Assembly: GCA_900314165.1 (NCBI GenBank) | Contig: OMUE01000037.1 | Coordinates: forward strand, 1 to 8,860 | Direction of reading: 5' to 3' | From: an uncultured Acidaminococcus sp. | GTDB taxonomy: Bacteria; Bacillota_C; Negativicutes; Acidaminococcales; Acidaminococcaceae | Length of the DNA stretch: 8,860 bases | Translations under genes and position numbers: made by a program | In this document: piece by piece, positions 1-5,968 of the stretch | Layout of the letters: every line of letters begins with the position of its first letter | How positions within the stretch are numbered: the first letter of the stretch is position 1 | The notes under the pieces: model-generated | What the model was told of the DNA's origin: nothing | Database searches by the model: none | What the model saw: only the letters and a program-made list of their open reading frames with translations

Positions 1-378
1 AGCTTCGTTCGATGAGAAATTTTTTTTTAGAAATTCAAGCTCAGCCTTCATGTAGCGGACCTGAAATTCCAGCTGCTTGACCCGGGAATCCAGACCTTTT
101 TCACCAACGGTAGAGGCCTTAGAGGATTGCTTTTTAGCCGCCTCTTTTTGCCCGGAGAAAGTCTTGAAGAAATTCCGAATGCGGTTTCTTCCTAGCAGAT
201 CCGGGTCATAGCCTAAAGCAGCAACCGCTTCTGAAGCTGTCGAACCAGCCTTATACAGCTTGAGAAAAGCCTCTTTAAACTCTGGTGTGAAGTTGATTTC
301 CCGTTCGTTAACACTCAGAGTGTACGGGTTCTGCCAAAGCAGGGTTATTTCTTCCTGTGTAAATAATTTCCGATTCAT
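1..378 (-). CDS. IS3-family transposase OrfA (3' end outside window)
   Basis: The 126 codons visible encode the DNA-binding subunit of an IS3-type transposase. The start ATG at 378 follows a clear Shine-Dalgarno AAGGAG seven bases upstream. The N-terminus (MNRKLFTQEEITLLWQNPY) and the segment beginning INFTPEFKEAFLKLY resemble the helix-turn-helix OrfA proteins that recognise IS ends. Residues 100-119 (VKQLEFQVRYMKAELEFLKK) form a leucine-rich coiled coil, as expected for OrfA multimerisation. No stop codon is reached before the window edge in frame 0. After the A9 run the -1 frame reads KFLIERS, which looks like the start of OrfB and also stays open. The family call is by pattern recognition; the exact IS group is uncertain. 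Confidence 0.75.
   Translation of the reverse strand, partial: MNRKLFTQEEITLLWQNPYTLSVNEREINFTPEFKEAFLKLYKAGSTASEAVAALGYDPDLLGRNRIRNFFKTFSGQKEAAKKQSSKASTVGEKGLDSRVKQLEFQVRYMKAELEFLKKNFSSNEA
20..28 (-). other. Candidate programmed -1 frameshift site (A9 run)
   Basis: The minus strand carries nine consecutive A residues, phased CTA AAA AAA AAT in the orfA frame, so it contains the slippery heptamer A AAA AAA. In IS3 elements a -1 slip at such a site makes the OrfAB transposase. Here the -1 frame continues as KFLIERS to the window edge. A downstream stimulatory structure would lie outside the window, so function is inferred. Confidence 0.55.
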
Positions 379-483
379 ATGATCTACTCCTTACCTGTTA
401 GTGAAAAAATAGCATATGTTTCGGAATAAATCTACATCGAAATATGAGTGTCTAACGAACGGGGTTTACAACTCTGCTATTGT

Positions 484-502
484 CCAAAACCCGGGGTTTT
501 GG
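484..502. other. Hairpin just inside the IS end
   Basis: CCAAAACC (484-491) pairs with GGTTTTGG (495-502) around a three-base loop. It has no T-run on the minus strand, so it is not a good intrinsic terminator for mgtE. It lies between the IS terminus and the transposase start. Hairpins there are known in several IS elements to sequester the transposase ribosome-binding site when read from an outside promoter, but here it is about 100 bp from the start codon, so that role is doubtful. Confidence 0.4.
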
Positions 503-504
503 GT

Positions 505-532
505 TTGGACAGTGTCCAGAGTTCAGGGTACA
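505..532. repeat. Probable IS terminal inverted repeat
   Basis: Read on the minus strand this stretch begins TGTACCCTGAACTCTGGAC. It contains the near-palindrome TGGACAGTGTCCA (506-518), and the TGTCCA core recurs at 481-486. Repeated TGTCCA blocks next to the TG terminus fit transposase-binding sites in an IS3-type end. The partner repeat lies outside the window, so pairing cannot be verified. Confidence 0.5.
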
Positions 533-553
533 GTTTATCTAATCCGCAGTGCG

Positions 554-589
554 GCCTCTTCGCTCTTATCTCTTCGCTCTTCGCTTTAA
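554..589. repeat. GA-rich intergenic repeat, copy 1 (after mgtE)
   Basis: On the minus strand this is a run built from the unit AGCGAAGAG, occurring three times with a short interruption. It matches the copy at 2405-2440 at 34 of 36 positions by eye. It starts about ten bases after the mgtE stop codon and is followed by a small hairpin, CCGCA-G-TGCGG (544-554). No coding role is visible. Confidence 0.75.
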
Positions 590-598
590 TTCCAGCTT

Positions 599-1948
599 TC
601 ACACTCCCAGCAACGCTTTGGCTACATTCAAATAGATCAGCAAGGAACCCGCATCTACGATGGTCGTGATGAGGGGGCTGGCCATGAGGGCCGGGTCCAT
701 TTTCAGTTTCGTGGCCAAAAGGGGCAACACGCCGCCAATGGTCTTGGCCATGATGACCGTGCACAACATGGCTGCCGCTACGGTCAGGGCTACCATTTCC
801 CGGCCAGGATACATGATCCGGATGCGCACGTAGTTAAAGGCTGACAGCACAACGCCGCACAGCAGGGCTACCCGTAGTTCCTTCCACCAGACCTTCAGGG
901 CATCGGCTACCTTGATTTCCCGCAGAGCAATGCCCCGGATGACCAGGGTACTGGACTGGGAGCCGGCGTTACCGCCCGTATCTGTCAGCATAGGGATGAA
1001 CGTAATCAGGATGGGCAGCGTGGTCAGGGCCTGTTCAAAGCTGCCCAGGATCGTCCCGGAAATCATATCGGAAATCATCAGCACCAACAGCCAGACAATC
1101 CGGTTCTTGGCCATCTGTTCTACTGAAGTCTTTAGATAGGGCTGGTCTTCAGGGGTAGTACCAGCGATTTTCTGGAAGTCTTCCGTGGTCTCTTCCGTCA
1201 TAACATCGATAGCATCGTCTACGGTGATGATGCCCACAAGACGGTTATCGTTATCCAGTACCGGCAGCGTAGTCAGGTCGTACCGGTCGAAATATTTTGC
1301 CGCAATTTCCCGGTCGTCCGTCGTATGAACGTGAATCACATCCCTGTCCATAATTTTGCTGACGGCTACATTTTTCTTGCACAGCAGCATATCCCGCACG
1401 GTGATCATGCCCTGCAGCTTCTGGGAATCATCCGTCACGTAGCAGGTGTACACGTCTTCGCTTTCGTCCCCGTGGGCCTGGATCCAGCGAATGGCTTCGT
1501 TCACGGTCATGGACGCCCGCAGTTTCACGAACTCCGTAGTCATGACGGCACCGGCGCTGTCTTCCGGGTACTTCAGCAGGGCATTGATATCCCGCCGGTC
1601 TTCCGGATTGGCGTTGGCCAGTACACGACGGACCACGTTAGCCGGCATTTCCTCCAGCATATCCACGGCATCATCCGTACCCATCTCGGCCAACACATCT
1701 TTGACTTCCTGATCCGTAAAGTTGCCCAAAAGGCGCTGTTGTTCTTCCGGATCCATTTCCGCAAAGGTATCCGCTGCCGTATCCTTCGGCAGGATGCGGA
1801 ACAGCATGACCTGGGTTTCCTGGGGCACTTCCGCCAGCATTTCTGCCAGGTCGATAGGCTCCAGGTGGGAGCAGGCTTCCCGAATCCCTGCAATATCGTG
1901 ATTCTGCAGGAGTTTTTCAATTTTTTCTAAGATTTCTTCTCTCGTCAT
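599..1948 (-). CDS. mgtE: Magnesium transporter MgtE
   Basis: A 449-residue inner-membrane Mg2+ channel of the MgtE family, matching the usual length of about 450. An acidic N-terminal domain of helical repeats (about 20-130; LLGNFTDQEVKDVLAEM, DAVDMLEEMP) precedes two CBS domains (about 135-255; MTTEFVKLRASMTVNEAI and IMDRDVIHVHTTDD). A linking helix and five membrane helices follow (about 285-449). The family signature IPMLTDTGGNAGSQSS is at 318-333. Asp432 in TTIVDAG matches the pore aspartate of the Thermus protein. In characterised members the cytosolic domains bind Mg2+ and close the pore when Mg2+ is plentiful. The ATG at 1948 has a strong Shine-Dalgarno AAGGAGAG about 8 bases upstream. 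The gene is a single transcription unit behind a structured leader, not part of the upstream operon. Family certain; physiological ion (Mg2+ versus Co2+ as well) inferred. Confidence 0.95.
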   Translation of the reverse strand: MTREEILEKIEKLLQNHDIAGIREACSHLEPIDLAEMLAEVPQETQVMLFRILPKDTAADTFAEMDPEEQQRLLGNFTDQEVKDVLAEMGTDDAVDMLEEMPANVVRRVLANANPEDRRDINALLKYPEDSAGAVMTTEFVKLRASMTVNEAIRWIQAHGDESEDVYTCYVTDDSQKLQGMITVRDMLLCKKNVAVSKIMDRDVIHVHTTDDREIAAKYFDRYDLTTLPVLDNDNRLVGIITVDDAIDVMTEETTEDFQKIAGTTPEDQPYLKTSVEQMAKNRIVWLLVLMISDMISGTILGSFEQALTTLPILITFIPMLTDTGGNAGSQSSTLVIRGIALREIKVADALKVWWKELRVALLCGVVLSAFNYVRIRIMYPGREMVALTVAAAMLCTVIMAKTIGGVLPLLATKLKMDPALMASPLITTIVDAGSLLIYLNVAKALLGV

Positions 1949-1973
1949 CTTCTTCTCTCCTTCTTACGAATTT

Positions 1974-2012
1974 CTTCGATGCAGTGTAGACCGCATCTCT
2001 TGCGAGTCGAAG
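1974..2012 (-). promoter_or_regulatory. Hairpin between leader terminator and mgtE ribosome site
   Basis: CTTCGA (2012-2007 on the minus strand) can pair with TCGAAG (1979-1974), enclosing a smaller alternative stem GACTCGC/GCGGTC that competes for two of the same bases. It sits between the leader terminator and the mgtE Shine-Dalgarno (about 1957-1963). It may be a structural part of the 5' UTR; any regulatory role is inference. Confidence 0.35.
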
Positions 2013-2035
2013 GAGACTGATGTTGTCACCAGTAG

Positions 2036-2066
2036 AAAAAGGAAAAGCCGGCAGCACGCTGCCGGC
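2036..2066 (-). terminator. Intrinsic terminator in the mgtE leader
   Basis: The nine-base-pair stem GCCGGCAGC/GCTGCCGGC with a two-base loop is followed on the minus strand by TTTTCCTTTTT. This is a textbook intrinsic terminator, placed about 170 bases after the predicted transcript start and about 90 bases before mgtE. Its position inside the 5' UTR implies that transcription of mgtE is decided by attenuation or a ligand-sensing RNA. Confidence 0.8.
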
Positions 2067-2237
2067 ACCATACTCAGTCAGTTCTAAAAGGGCATAGTAA
2101 CCCCTTGGAACCTCAGGTGCCAACAGTCGCACAAGAGCTTCTGCCAGTTTCCTGATCGAACACCGTCTCCGTCCATAGAGGTCACTCTCCTTCCATTAAT
2201 ACAAGTTATCAGTCTATTTAGGTATTCCAAAAATACC
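2067..2237 (-). ncRNA. Structured mgtE leader, unclassified riboswitch-like
   Basis: The segment between the predicted start (about 2237) and the leader terminator has several possible stems. A 5' hairpin is GGTATT/AATACC. A long-range helix is ACCTC (around 2180) with GAGGT (around 2110), enclosing GGTG/CACC. A small stem CAG-GAAA-CTG carries a GNRA-type tetraloop. The combination of promoter, folded leader and terminator ahead of a Mg2+ channel suggests a cis-regulatory RNA. The conserved blocks of the M-box Mg2+ riboswitch (such as GGUGAGGCUCCU and ACGCUGCUGCCC) are not present, nor could I match the Mn2+ (yybP-ykoY), cobalamin, SAM, TPP or glycine classes. It could be a new class, a divergent known one, or a leader-peptide attenuator. 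Confidence 0.5.
2084..2176 (-). CDS. Possible 30-aa leader peptide upstream of mgtE
   Basis: An ATG at 2176 is preceded by GGAAGGAGAG ten to fourteen bases upstream and opens a 30-codon frame that starts MDGDGVRSGNWQKLL and ends VTMPF before a TAG at 2084. The stop lies about 18 bases before the leader terminator stem, so a translating or stalled ribosome could affect the terminator. The peptide has two Cys, two Trp and early acidic residues but no run of one amino acid typical of amino acid attenuators. The same bases also form the stems described for the leader, so the frame may be fortuitous. No homologue recognised. Confidence 0.3.
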   Translation of the reverse strand: MDGDGVRSGNWQKLLCDCWHLRFQGVTMPF

Positions 2238-2243
2238 ACACTA

Positions 2244-2272
2244 ATTATAACAAGATTGCACAAAGAATACAA
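2244..2272 (-). promoter_or_regulatory. Sigma-A promoter of mgtE
   Basis: On the minus strand TTGTAT (2272-2267) and a perfect TATAAT (2249-2244) are separated by 17 bases, the optimal housekeeping spacing. The predicted start is at about 2237, giving a 5' UTR of nearly 290 bases to mgtE. No other comparably good promoter lies between aspA and mgtE. Confidence 0.7.
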
Positions 2273-2283
2273 TGTTGGAATAA

Positions 2284-2325
2284 GACGTCAGACATTAGAC
2301 GTCAGCCGTCAGTGGCCGCTGGCCA
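2284..2325. repeat. Degenerate GTCAG/TGGCC intergenic repeat
   Basis: GACGTCAG occurs at 2284-2291 and 2298-2305, followed by CCGTCAG and then TGGCC-GC-TGGCCA (2313-2325). The arrangement, repeated CGTCA blocks leading into TGGCC, recurs in a shorter form at 8818-8835 (CGTCACTCGTCACTGGCCA). It lies between the operon terminator and the mgtE promoter. No gene is visible in it. Confidence 0.45.
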
Positions 2326-2343
2326 TATTTTTAATCAAAAACT

Positions 2344-2382
2344 AAAACACTGCGTGTCCCAAATAGAGATACGCAGTGTTTT
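2344..2382 (-). terminator. Terminator of the aspA operon
   Basis: AAAACACTGCGT and ACGCAGTGTTTT form a 12-base-pair stem around a 15-base loop. On the minus strand it is followed by an interrupted T-run (GTTTTAGTTTTT), about 67 bases past the aspA stop. The opposite strand also ends in five T residues, so it could work in both directions. It separates the seven-gene operon from the mgtE unit. Confidence 0.75.
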
Positions 2383-2404
2383 TGAATAAGGTCAGGCAGC
2401 GCCT

Positions 2405-2440
2405 GCCTCTTCGCTCTTTTCTCTTCGCTCTTCGCTTTTA
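2405..2440. repeat. GA-rich intergenic repeat, copy 2 (after aspA)
   Basis: Nearly identical to the copy at 554-589: on the minus strand, three AGCGAAGAG-like units with one substitution in the spacer and one near the end. It begins about nine bases after the aspA stop and, like copy 1, is followed by a short GC-rich hairpin, here AGGCAG-CGC-CTGCCT (2394-2408), of different sequence. The terminator of the operon lies beyond it. Confidence 0.75.
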
Positions 2441-2448
2441 ACAAGCCA

Positions 2449-3867
2449 CTATTTCAATCCTTTTCCCACAATGCCGGGTTCCGTCATGTTGTAGGGATCC
2501 AGGATCTTCTTCAGTTCTTCTTCTGTAAAGATGCCCTTTTCCAGCAGCAGCTCTTTGACCGATTTGCCCGTCCGCTGGGCTTCCTTAGCAATGGCCGCGG
2601 CTTTTTCATAGCCCACATAGGGGTTGATAACGGTGATGATGCCGATGCTGTTCTCCACCATCTGCCGGCAATGTTCTTCGTTAGCCGTAATGCCCACGAT
2701 GCAGTTATCAATCAGGGTGCTTACGGCAGAAGTCAGGGTTTCAATGGACTGGAAGAGGGTATAGAAAATAACCGGTTCAAAAGCGTTCAGTTCCAGCTGG
2801 CCGGCTTCAGCAGCCATGGTCACAGTCAGGTCGTTGCCGATGATCAGGAAGGCTACCTGGGTGCATACTTCCGGAATAACCGGGTTCACCTTGCCCGGCA
2901 TGATGGAAGACCCATTCTGCTTAGCCGGCAGGTTGATTTCGCCCAGACCCGTACGGGGGCCGGAGGACATGAGCCGCAAGTCGTTGCACATCTTGGACAT
3001 GTTCACGGCACAGGTCTTTACGATACCGGATACGGAGGCATAGCTGTCCAGGTTCTGGGTGGCATCAATCAGGTCATAAGACTGGACCAGATCTTCCCCG
3101 GACAATCTGGACGTATTCTTCACCACTCTCCGGGTGTATTGCACATCGGCGTTCAGCCCGGTACCGATGGCCGTACCGCCCAGGTTCAGGCTGCGGATTT
3201 CTTCTTTGGCCCGTTCAAAGCGGTCGATATCCCGGCGAATGCCCATCTCATAGGCATGGAATTCCTGGCCCAGACGGATGGGCACAGCGTCCTGCAGCTG
3301 GGTCCGGCCCATCTTGATGACGTGGTCGAATTCCTTGGCCTTGGCGTCCAGGGCATCAGCCAGCCGTTCCAGTTCCTTCTGGGCTCTGCCCAGCAGGCGG
3401 ATGGTGGTCATCTTGCCGCAGGAAGGATACACATCATTGGTGGACTGGCCAAAGTTTACATGGTCGTTAGGGTTTACGATGGAATAATCGCCCTTCTTGC
3501 CCCCCAGGATTTCAATAGCCCGGTTGGCAATCACCTCGTTGGCATTCATGTTCATGGACGTGCCAGCGCCGCCCTGAATGGGGTCTACGATGAATTGGTC
3601 GTGGAGCTTTCCGCTGATGATTTCGTCGCAGGCTTGGACGATAGCGTCCGTGCGCTTCTTGTCCAGCTCCCCTACTTCGAAGTTCGTAATGGCAGCGGCT
3701 TTCTTAATCATAGCCACGCTCTTGATGAGTTCAGGATGGATCTTCAAACCGGTAATATAGAAATTTTCATGAGCCCGCAGGGTCTGCACGCCGTAATACG
3801 CATCAATAGGCACCTCTTTCGTGCCGATAGAATCGTGTTCCAGTCTGAATTCCTGTTTTTCTTCCAT
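2449..3867 (-). CDS. aspA: Aspartate ammonia-lyase (aspartase)
   Basis: A cytoplasmic enzyme of the fumarase/aspartase superfamily that converts L-aspartate to fumarate and ammonia. The 472 residues match the usual 470-480. Conserved regions appear in order: GTSMNMNANEV (102-112), GQSTNDVYPS (140-149) and the signature GSSIMPGKVNP (319-329), whose serine loop carries the catalytic base. The segment GRTQLQDAVP (187-196) has Gln where class II fumarases have His, and QLELNAFEPV (357-366) is aspartase-like, so aspartase is favoured over fumarase. The start at 3867 (MEEKQEF) is chosen because GGAGG lies about 8 bases upstream and the family begins R(L/I)EHDxxG just after. A frame open 20 codons further upstream would overlap the racemase. 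Last gene of the operon, 20 bp after the racemase stop, and followed by a terminator. Confidence 0.93.
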   Translation of the reverse strand: MEEKQEFRLEHDSIGTKEVPIDAYYGVQTLRAHENFYITGLKIHPELIKSVAMIKKAAAITNFEVGELDKKRTDAIVQACDEIISGKLHDQFIVDPIQGGAGTSMNMNANEVIANRAIEILGGKKGDYSIVNPNDHVNFGQSTNDVYPSCGKMTTIRLLGRAQKELERLADALDAKAKEFDHVIKMGRTQLQDAVPIRLGQEFHAYEMGIRRDIDRFERAKEEIRSLNLGGTAIGTGLNADVQYTRRVVKNTSRLSGEDLVQSYDLIDATQNLDSYASVSGIVKTCAVNMSKMCNDLRLMSSGPRTGLGEINLPAKQNGSSIMPGKVNPVIPEVCTQVAFLIIGNDLTVTMAAEAGQLELNAFEPVIFYTLFQSIETLTSAVSTLIDNCIVGITANEEHCRQMVENSIGIITVINPYVGYEKAAAIAKEAQRTGKSVKELLLEKGIFTEEELKKILDPYNMTEPGIVGKGLK

Positions 3868-3887
3868 GGTTACGAACCTCCTAATCA

Positions 3888-4556
3888 CTAGATCAGCTCT
3901 TGTCTCACAAGGCTTTCCGCAGTACACACGGCACAGATGGCCGGATCGATGACAGGCACACCCAGCTCTTTGGATAAGGGTTTAGCCATCCCCAGAAAGC
4001 TCAGGCAGCCTAAAACTAAACAGGAGAGAGGCTGTTTCTGCAGCAGTTGTTCTCCTGCCGTTTTCAGTTCCTGATACGCCTGTTCCCTGTTGTCCCAGAT
4101 GGAACGGCCGTGGAAGTCAATGGCTGCCACAGTCCCAATCCGCTCAGGAGCAAGGCCCAGGGTACGCACAAACAACTCTTTTTCTTCTATTCTAGCACGG
4201 TCAGCCAGCAGGATGCCAGCCTTCTTCCCTACAAGGGGCACCGTCAGCAGCGAAGCCTGGGCGCCACCGATTACAGGAATGTGCAGCCGCTCTTTGCAGG
4301 CCTCTGCCGCCGGGTCGGAAAAGCAGTACAGCACCACGGCATCACAGCCTTCTTTTTCAGCCGCAATCGCCAGCTCCAGGATTTCCGGTCCTGCCAGCAC
4401 GACGTCAGCGGCAGAATCGATTTCCACGTGGGTCTTTGTCAGGCACACCATGGATAATTCCACGTCAGGTCCTACATAGGGCTGCAGCATGGCACAGCGC
4501 TGCCGCATATTCTCCTCGCCTACGCCGTAATCCGGATTGATGATACGGATCTTCAT
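3888..4556 (-). CDS. Asp/Glu/hydantoin racemase family protein
   Basis: A 222-residue cofactor-independent racemase. Members use two cysteines as acid/base catalysts to invert a carbon next to a carboxylate or hydantoin carbonyl. The two expected cysteines are Cys78 in AVVLYCFSDPAAEA and Cys184 in LVLGCLSFLG. The CFxDP context and the start INPDYG are more like hydantoin/allantoin racemases (HyuE, HpxA, DCG1 types) than like classic aspartate or glutamate racemases, which have CNTAH-like motifs. The ATG at 4556 is preferred over a GTG at 4562 because GAGG sits five bases upstream and overlaps the ATPase stop. It lies 7 bp after the ATPase gene and 20 bp before aspA, so its product is plausibly L-aspartate or a precursor. 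The substrate is not determined by sequence. Confidence 0.8.
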   Translation of the reverse strand: MKIRIINPDYGVGEENMRQRCAMLQPYVGPDVELSMVCLTKTHVEIDSAADVVLAGPEILELAIAAEKEGCDAVVLYCFSDPAAEACKERLHIPVIGGAQASLLTVPLVGKKAGILLADRARIEEKELFVRTLGLAPERIGTVAAIDFHGRSIWDNREQAYQELKTAGEQLLQKQPLSCLVLGCLSFLGMAKPLSKELGVPVIDPAICAVCTAESLVRQELI

Positions 4557-4563
4557 AGGCACC

Positions 4564-5289
4564 TCAGGTCAGGATATGGGCCAAAAATCTGCGGGCCCGC
4601 TCTGTCTTGGGGTTGGCAAAGAATTCCTGAGGCGGAGCGCTTTCAATCAGATACCCTTCGTCCATAAAGTGGATCACATCAGAAACATCTTTGGCAAAGC
4701 CCATTTCGTGGGTTACCAGCACCATGGTGATCCCACTTCTCGTCAGGTCCCGAATGACGTCCAGCACTTCCTTCACCATTTCCGGATCCAGGGCGGACGT
4801 AGGTTCGTCCAGCAGCAGCACGTCCGGGTGCATGGCCATGGCCCGGGCAATAGCTACCCGCTGCTTCTGGCCCCCGGACAACCGGCTGGGATATTCATCA
4901 GCTTTTGCCTTCAGCCCTACTTTATCCAGGAAAGCCAGGCCTTCTTCCACAGCTTTGTCCTTAGGCACATGGTTTACCACCATGGGAGCATAGGTCACAT
5001 TCCGCAGCACGGTCATATTCTTAAACAGGTTGAAATGCTGGAACACCATGCAGGCCCGTTTCCGGATGTCTTCAATCTTCACGCCAGGCTCCAGGATATT
5101 CTTGCCTTCATAGGCAATGACTCCTTTGTCCGGCCGTTCCAACAGGTTCAGGCAGCGCAGCAGGGTGGACTTGCCGGAACCGGAGGGTCCGATGATGGTG
5201 ACCACCTGGCCCTTCTCAATATTCAGGTTGATATCCTTCAGCACTTCCAAATCGCCAAAGCGTTTGGCCACATGTTCTACCTTAATCAC
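4564..5289 (-). CDS. Polar amino acid ABC importer, ATPase
   Basis: The 241-residue nucleotide-binding subunit of a polar amino acid uptake (PAAT, GlnQ/HisP-like) transporter. It sits on the cytoplasmic face of the permease and powers import. All motifs are intact: Walker A GPSGSGKST (34-42), Q-loop Gln84 in VFQHFNLF, signature LSGGQ (137-141), Walker B VLLLDE ending at Glu162, D-loop SALD (165-168) and switch His194 in LVTHEMGFA. The start is a GTG at 5289 whose context AAGGTGAG provides the ribosome site. The first eight bases overlap the end of the permease gene, indicating translational coupling. Family certain; substrate not readable from this subunit. Confidence 0.93.
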   Translation of the reverse strand: MIKVEHVAKRFGDLEVLKDINLNIEKGQVVTIIGPSGSGKSTLLRCLNLLERPDKGVIAYEGKNILEPGVKIEDIRKRACMVFQHFNLFKNMTVLRNVTYAPMVVNHVPKDKAVEEGLAFLDKVGLKAKADEYPSRLSGGQKQRVAIARAMAMHPDVLLLDEPTSALDPEMVKEVLDVIRDLTRSGITMVLVTHEMGFAKDVSDVIHFMDEGYLIESAPPQEFFANPKTERARRFLAHILT

Positions 5290-5938
5290 TGACTCTCACC
5301 TTCTTTTCCAACCGGTCACCAATGAAGGTGAGGAGCATAACCAGCACATAGTACACGGCAGCAGCCACGATGAAGGCTTCAAAAGCCCGGAACGTTTTGG
5401 CCTGGATCAGGTCAGCCCAGCGCAGGGTATCGGCCACCCCGATGACGGACACCAGGCTGGAGTCCTTCAGCAGAGCGATGCTTTCGTTAACCAGAGCCGG
5501 CAGGGAATTCTTGATAGCCTGGGGCAGGATGATGTCCAGGATCAGCCGGTATTTGGGCACCCCCAGGCTCATAGCCGCTTCCCACTGGCCCCGGTCCACG
5601 GACAGGATGCCGCCCCGGAGCGCTTCGGAAATATAGGCCGCCGAGTTCAGGCCAAAGGACAGCACCCCTGCTTGCAGGGCAGAGATGGTGTAGCCCGTCA
5701 GCTGAGGCGTGGCGAAATAAATCAGCATAAGCTGTACCAACAGCGGCGTGCCCCGGAACACGGAAATGTAGAACCGGGCCAGCGGCGTCAGCACCTTATT
5801 CTTGGAAATCGTAATGAGCGCCAGGATAAAGCCGCCGATGAAGCCCAGGAATGTAGAGAAGAACGTGAATTTCAACGTAATCCACACAGCGGACGCCAAC
5901 AGGGGCATATAGGGCGTCAGAACGGAAAATTTAAACAT
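5282..5938 (-). CDS. Polar amino acid ABC importer, permease
   Basis: A 218-residue inner-membrane subunit of the HisM/GlnP type. Hydrophobic helices alternate with the typical PAAT segments: FRGTPLLVQL (61-70), the short SEALRGGI stretch (104-111), and the EAA loop WEAAMSLGVPKYRLILDIILPQAI (119 onward) that docks onto the ATPase. No second permease gene is present, so the transporter is probably a homodimer of this subunit. I chose the ATG at 5938 because AGAGGG lies about nine bases upstream; an in-frame TTG at 5947 would sit directly on that site. It follows the binding-protein gene by 30 bp and overlaps the ATPase gene by 8 bp. Confidence 0.92.
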   Translation of the reverse strand: MFKFSVLTPYMPLLASAVWITLKFTFFSTFLGFIGGFILALITISKNKVLTPLARFYISVFRGTPLLVQLMLIYFATPQLTGYTISALQAGVLSFGLNSAAYISEALRGGILSVDRGQWEAAMSLGVPKYRLILDIILPQAIKNSLPALVNESIALLKDSSLVSVIGVADTLRWADLIQAKTFRAFEAFIVAAAVYYVLVMLLTFIGDRLEKKVRVSD

Positions 5939-5968
5939 ACGTATCAACCCTCTCTGTCAGGGCCTGCC

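Larger units (their letters stand above)
1..532 (-). mobile_element. IS3-family insertion sequence, 5' part only
   Basis: This is the left-hand (orfA-side) portion of an insertion sequence whose remainder lies beyond the window's left edge. Three things support the call. There is an OrfA-type helix-turn-helix protein with a C-terminal coiled coil. A run of nine A residues lies where IS3 elements shift frame into orfB. The probable terminus, read on the minus strand from 532, is TGTACCCTGAACTCTGGAC, which has the TG...CCC...GGACA pattern of IS3-group ends. The boundary at 532 is inferred from the terminal TG/CA; the opposite end and the target duplication cannot be seen. The element sits about 70 bp downstream of mgtE in the same orientation. 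Confidence 0.75.

Noticed and set aside
484..502. The hairpin inside the IS as terminator of mgtE
   Set aside because: No T-run follows it on the minus strand, and it belongs to the IS end rather than to the mgtE flank.
448..669. A 73-codon plus-strand frame spanning the IS end and mgtE 3' end
   Set aside because: It crosses the IS boundary and the GA-rich repeat, lacks a ribosome site and overlaps the conserved C-terminus of MgtE on the other strand.
1917..2132. A 71-codon minus-strand frame overlapping the mgtE start
   Set aside because: It runs through the leader terminator and out of frame into mgtE, with an arginine/acid-rich tail arising from the purine-rich ribosome site. No start signal supports it.
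2036..2237. M-box (Mg2+) riboswitch upstream of mgtE
   Set aside because: This was the expected class, but its conserved sequence blocks were not found by eye. A covariance search could overturn this, so the leader is reported as unclassified.
2449..3867. Class II fumarase (fumC) as identity of the lyase gene
   Set aside because: The conserved GRTHLQD of fumarases reads GRTQLQD here and the QLELNAFEPV region is aspartase-like; the neighbouring amino acid importer and racemase also favour aspartase.
2671..3891. A 406-codon open frame on the plus strand opposite aspA
   Set aside because: aspA has all its catalytic motifs on the other strand; this frame has no recognisable domain and no ribosome site, so it is an antisense shadow.
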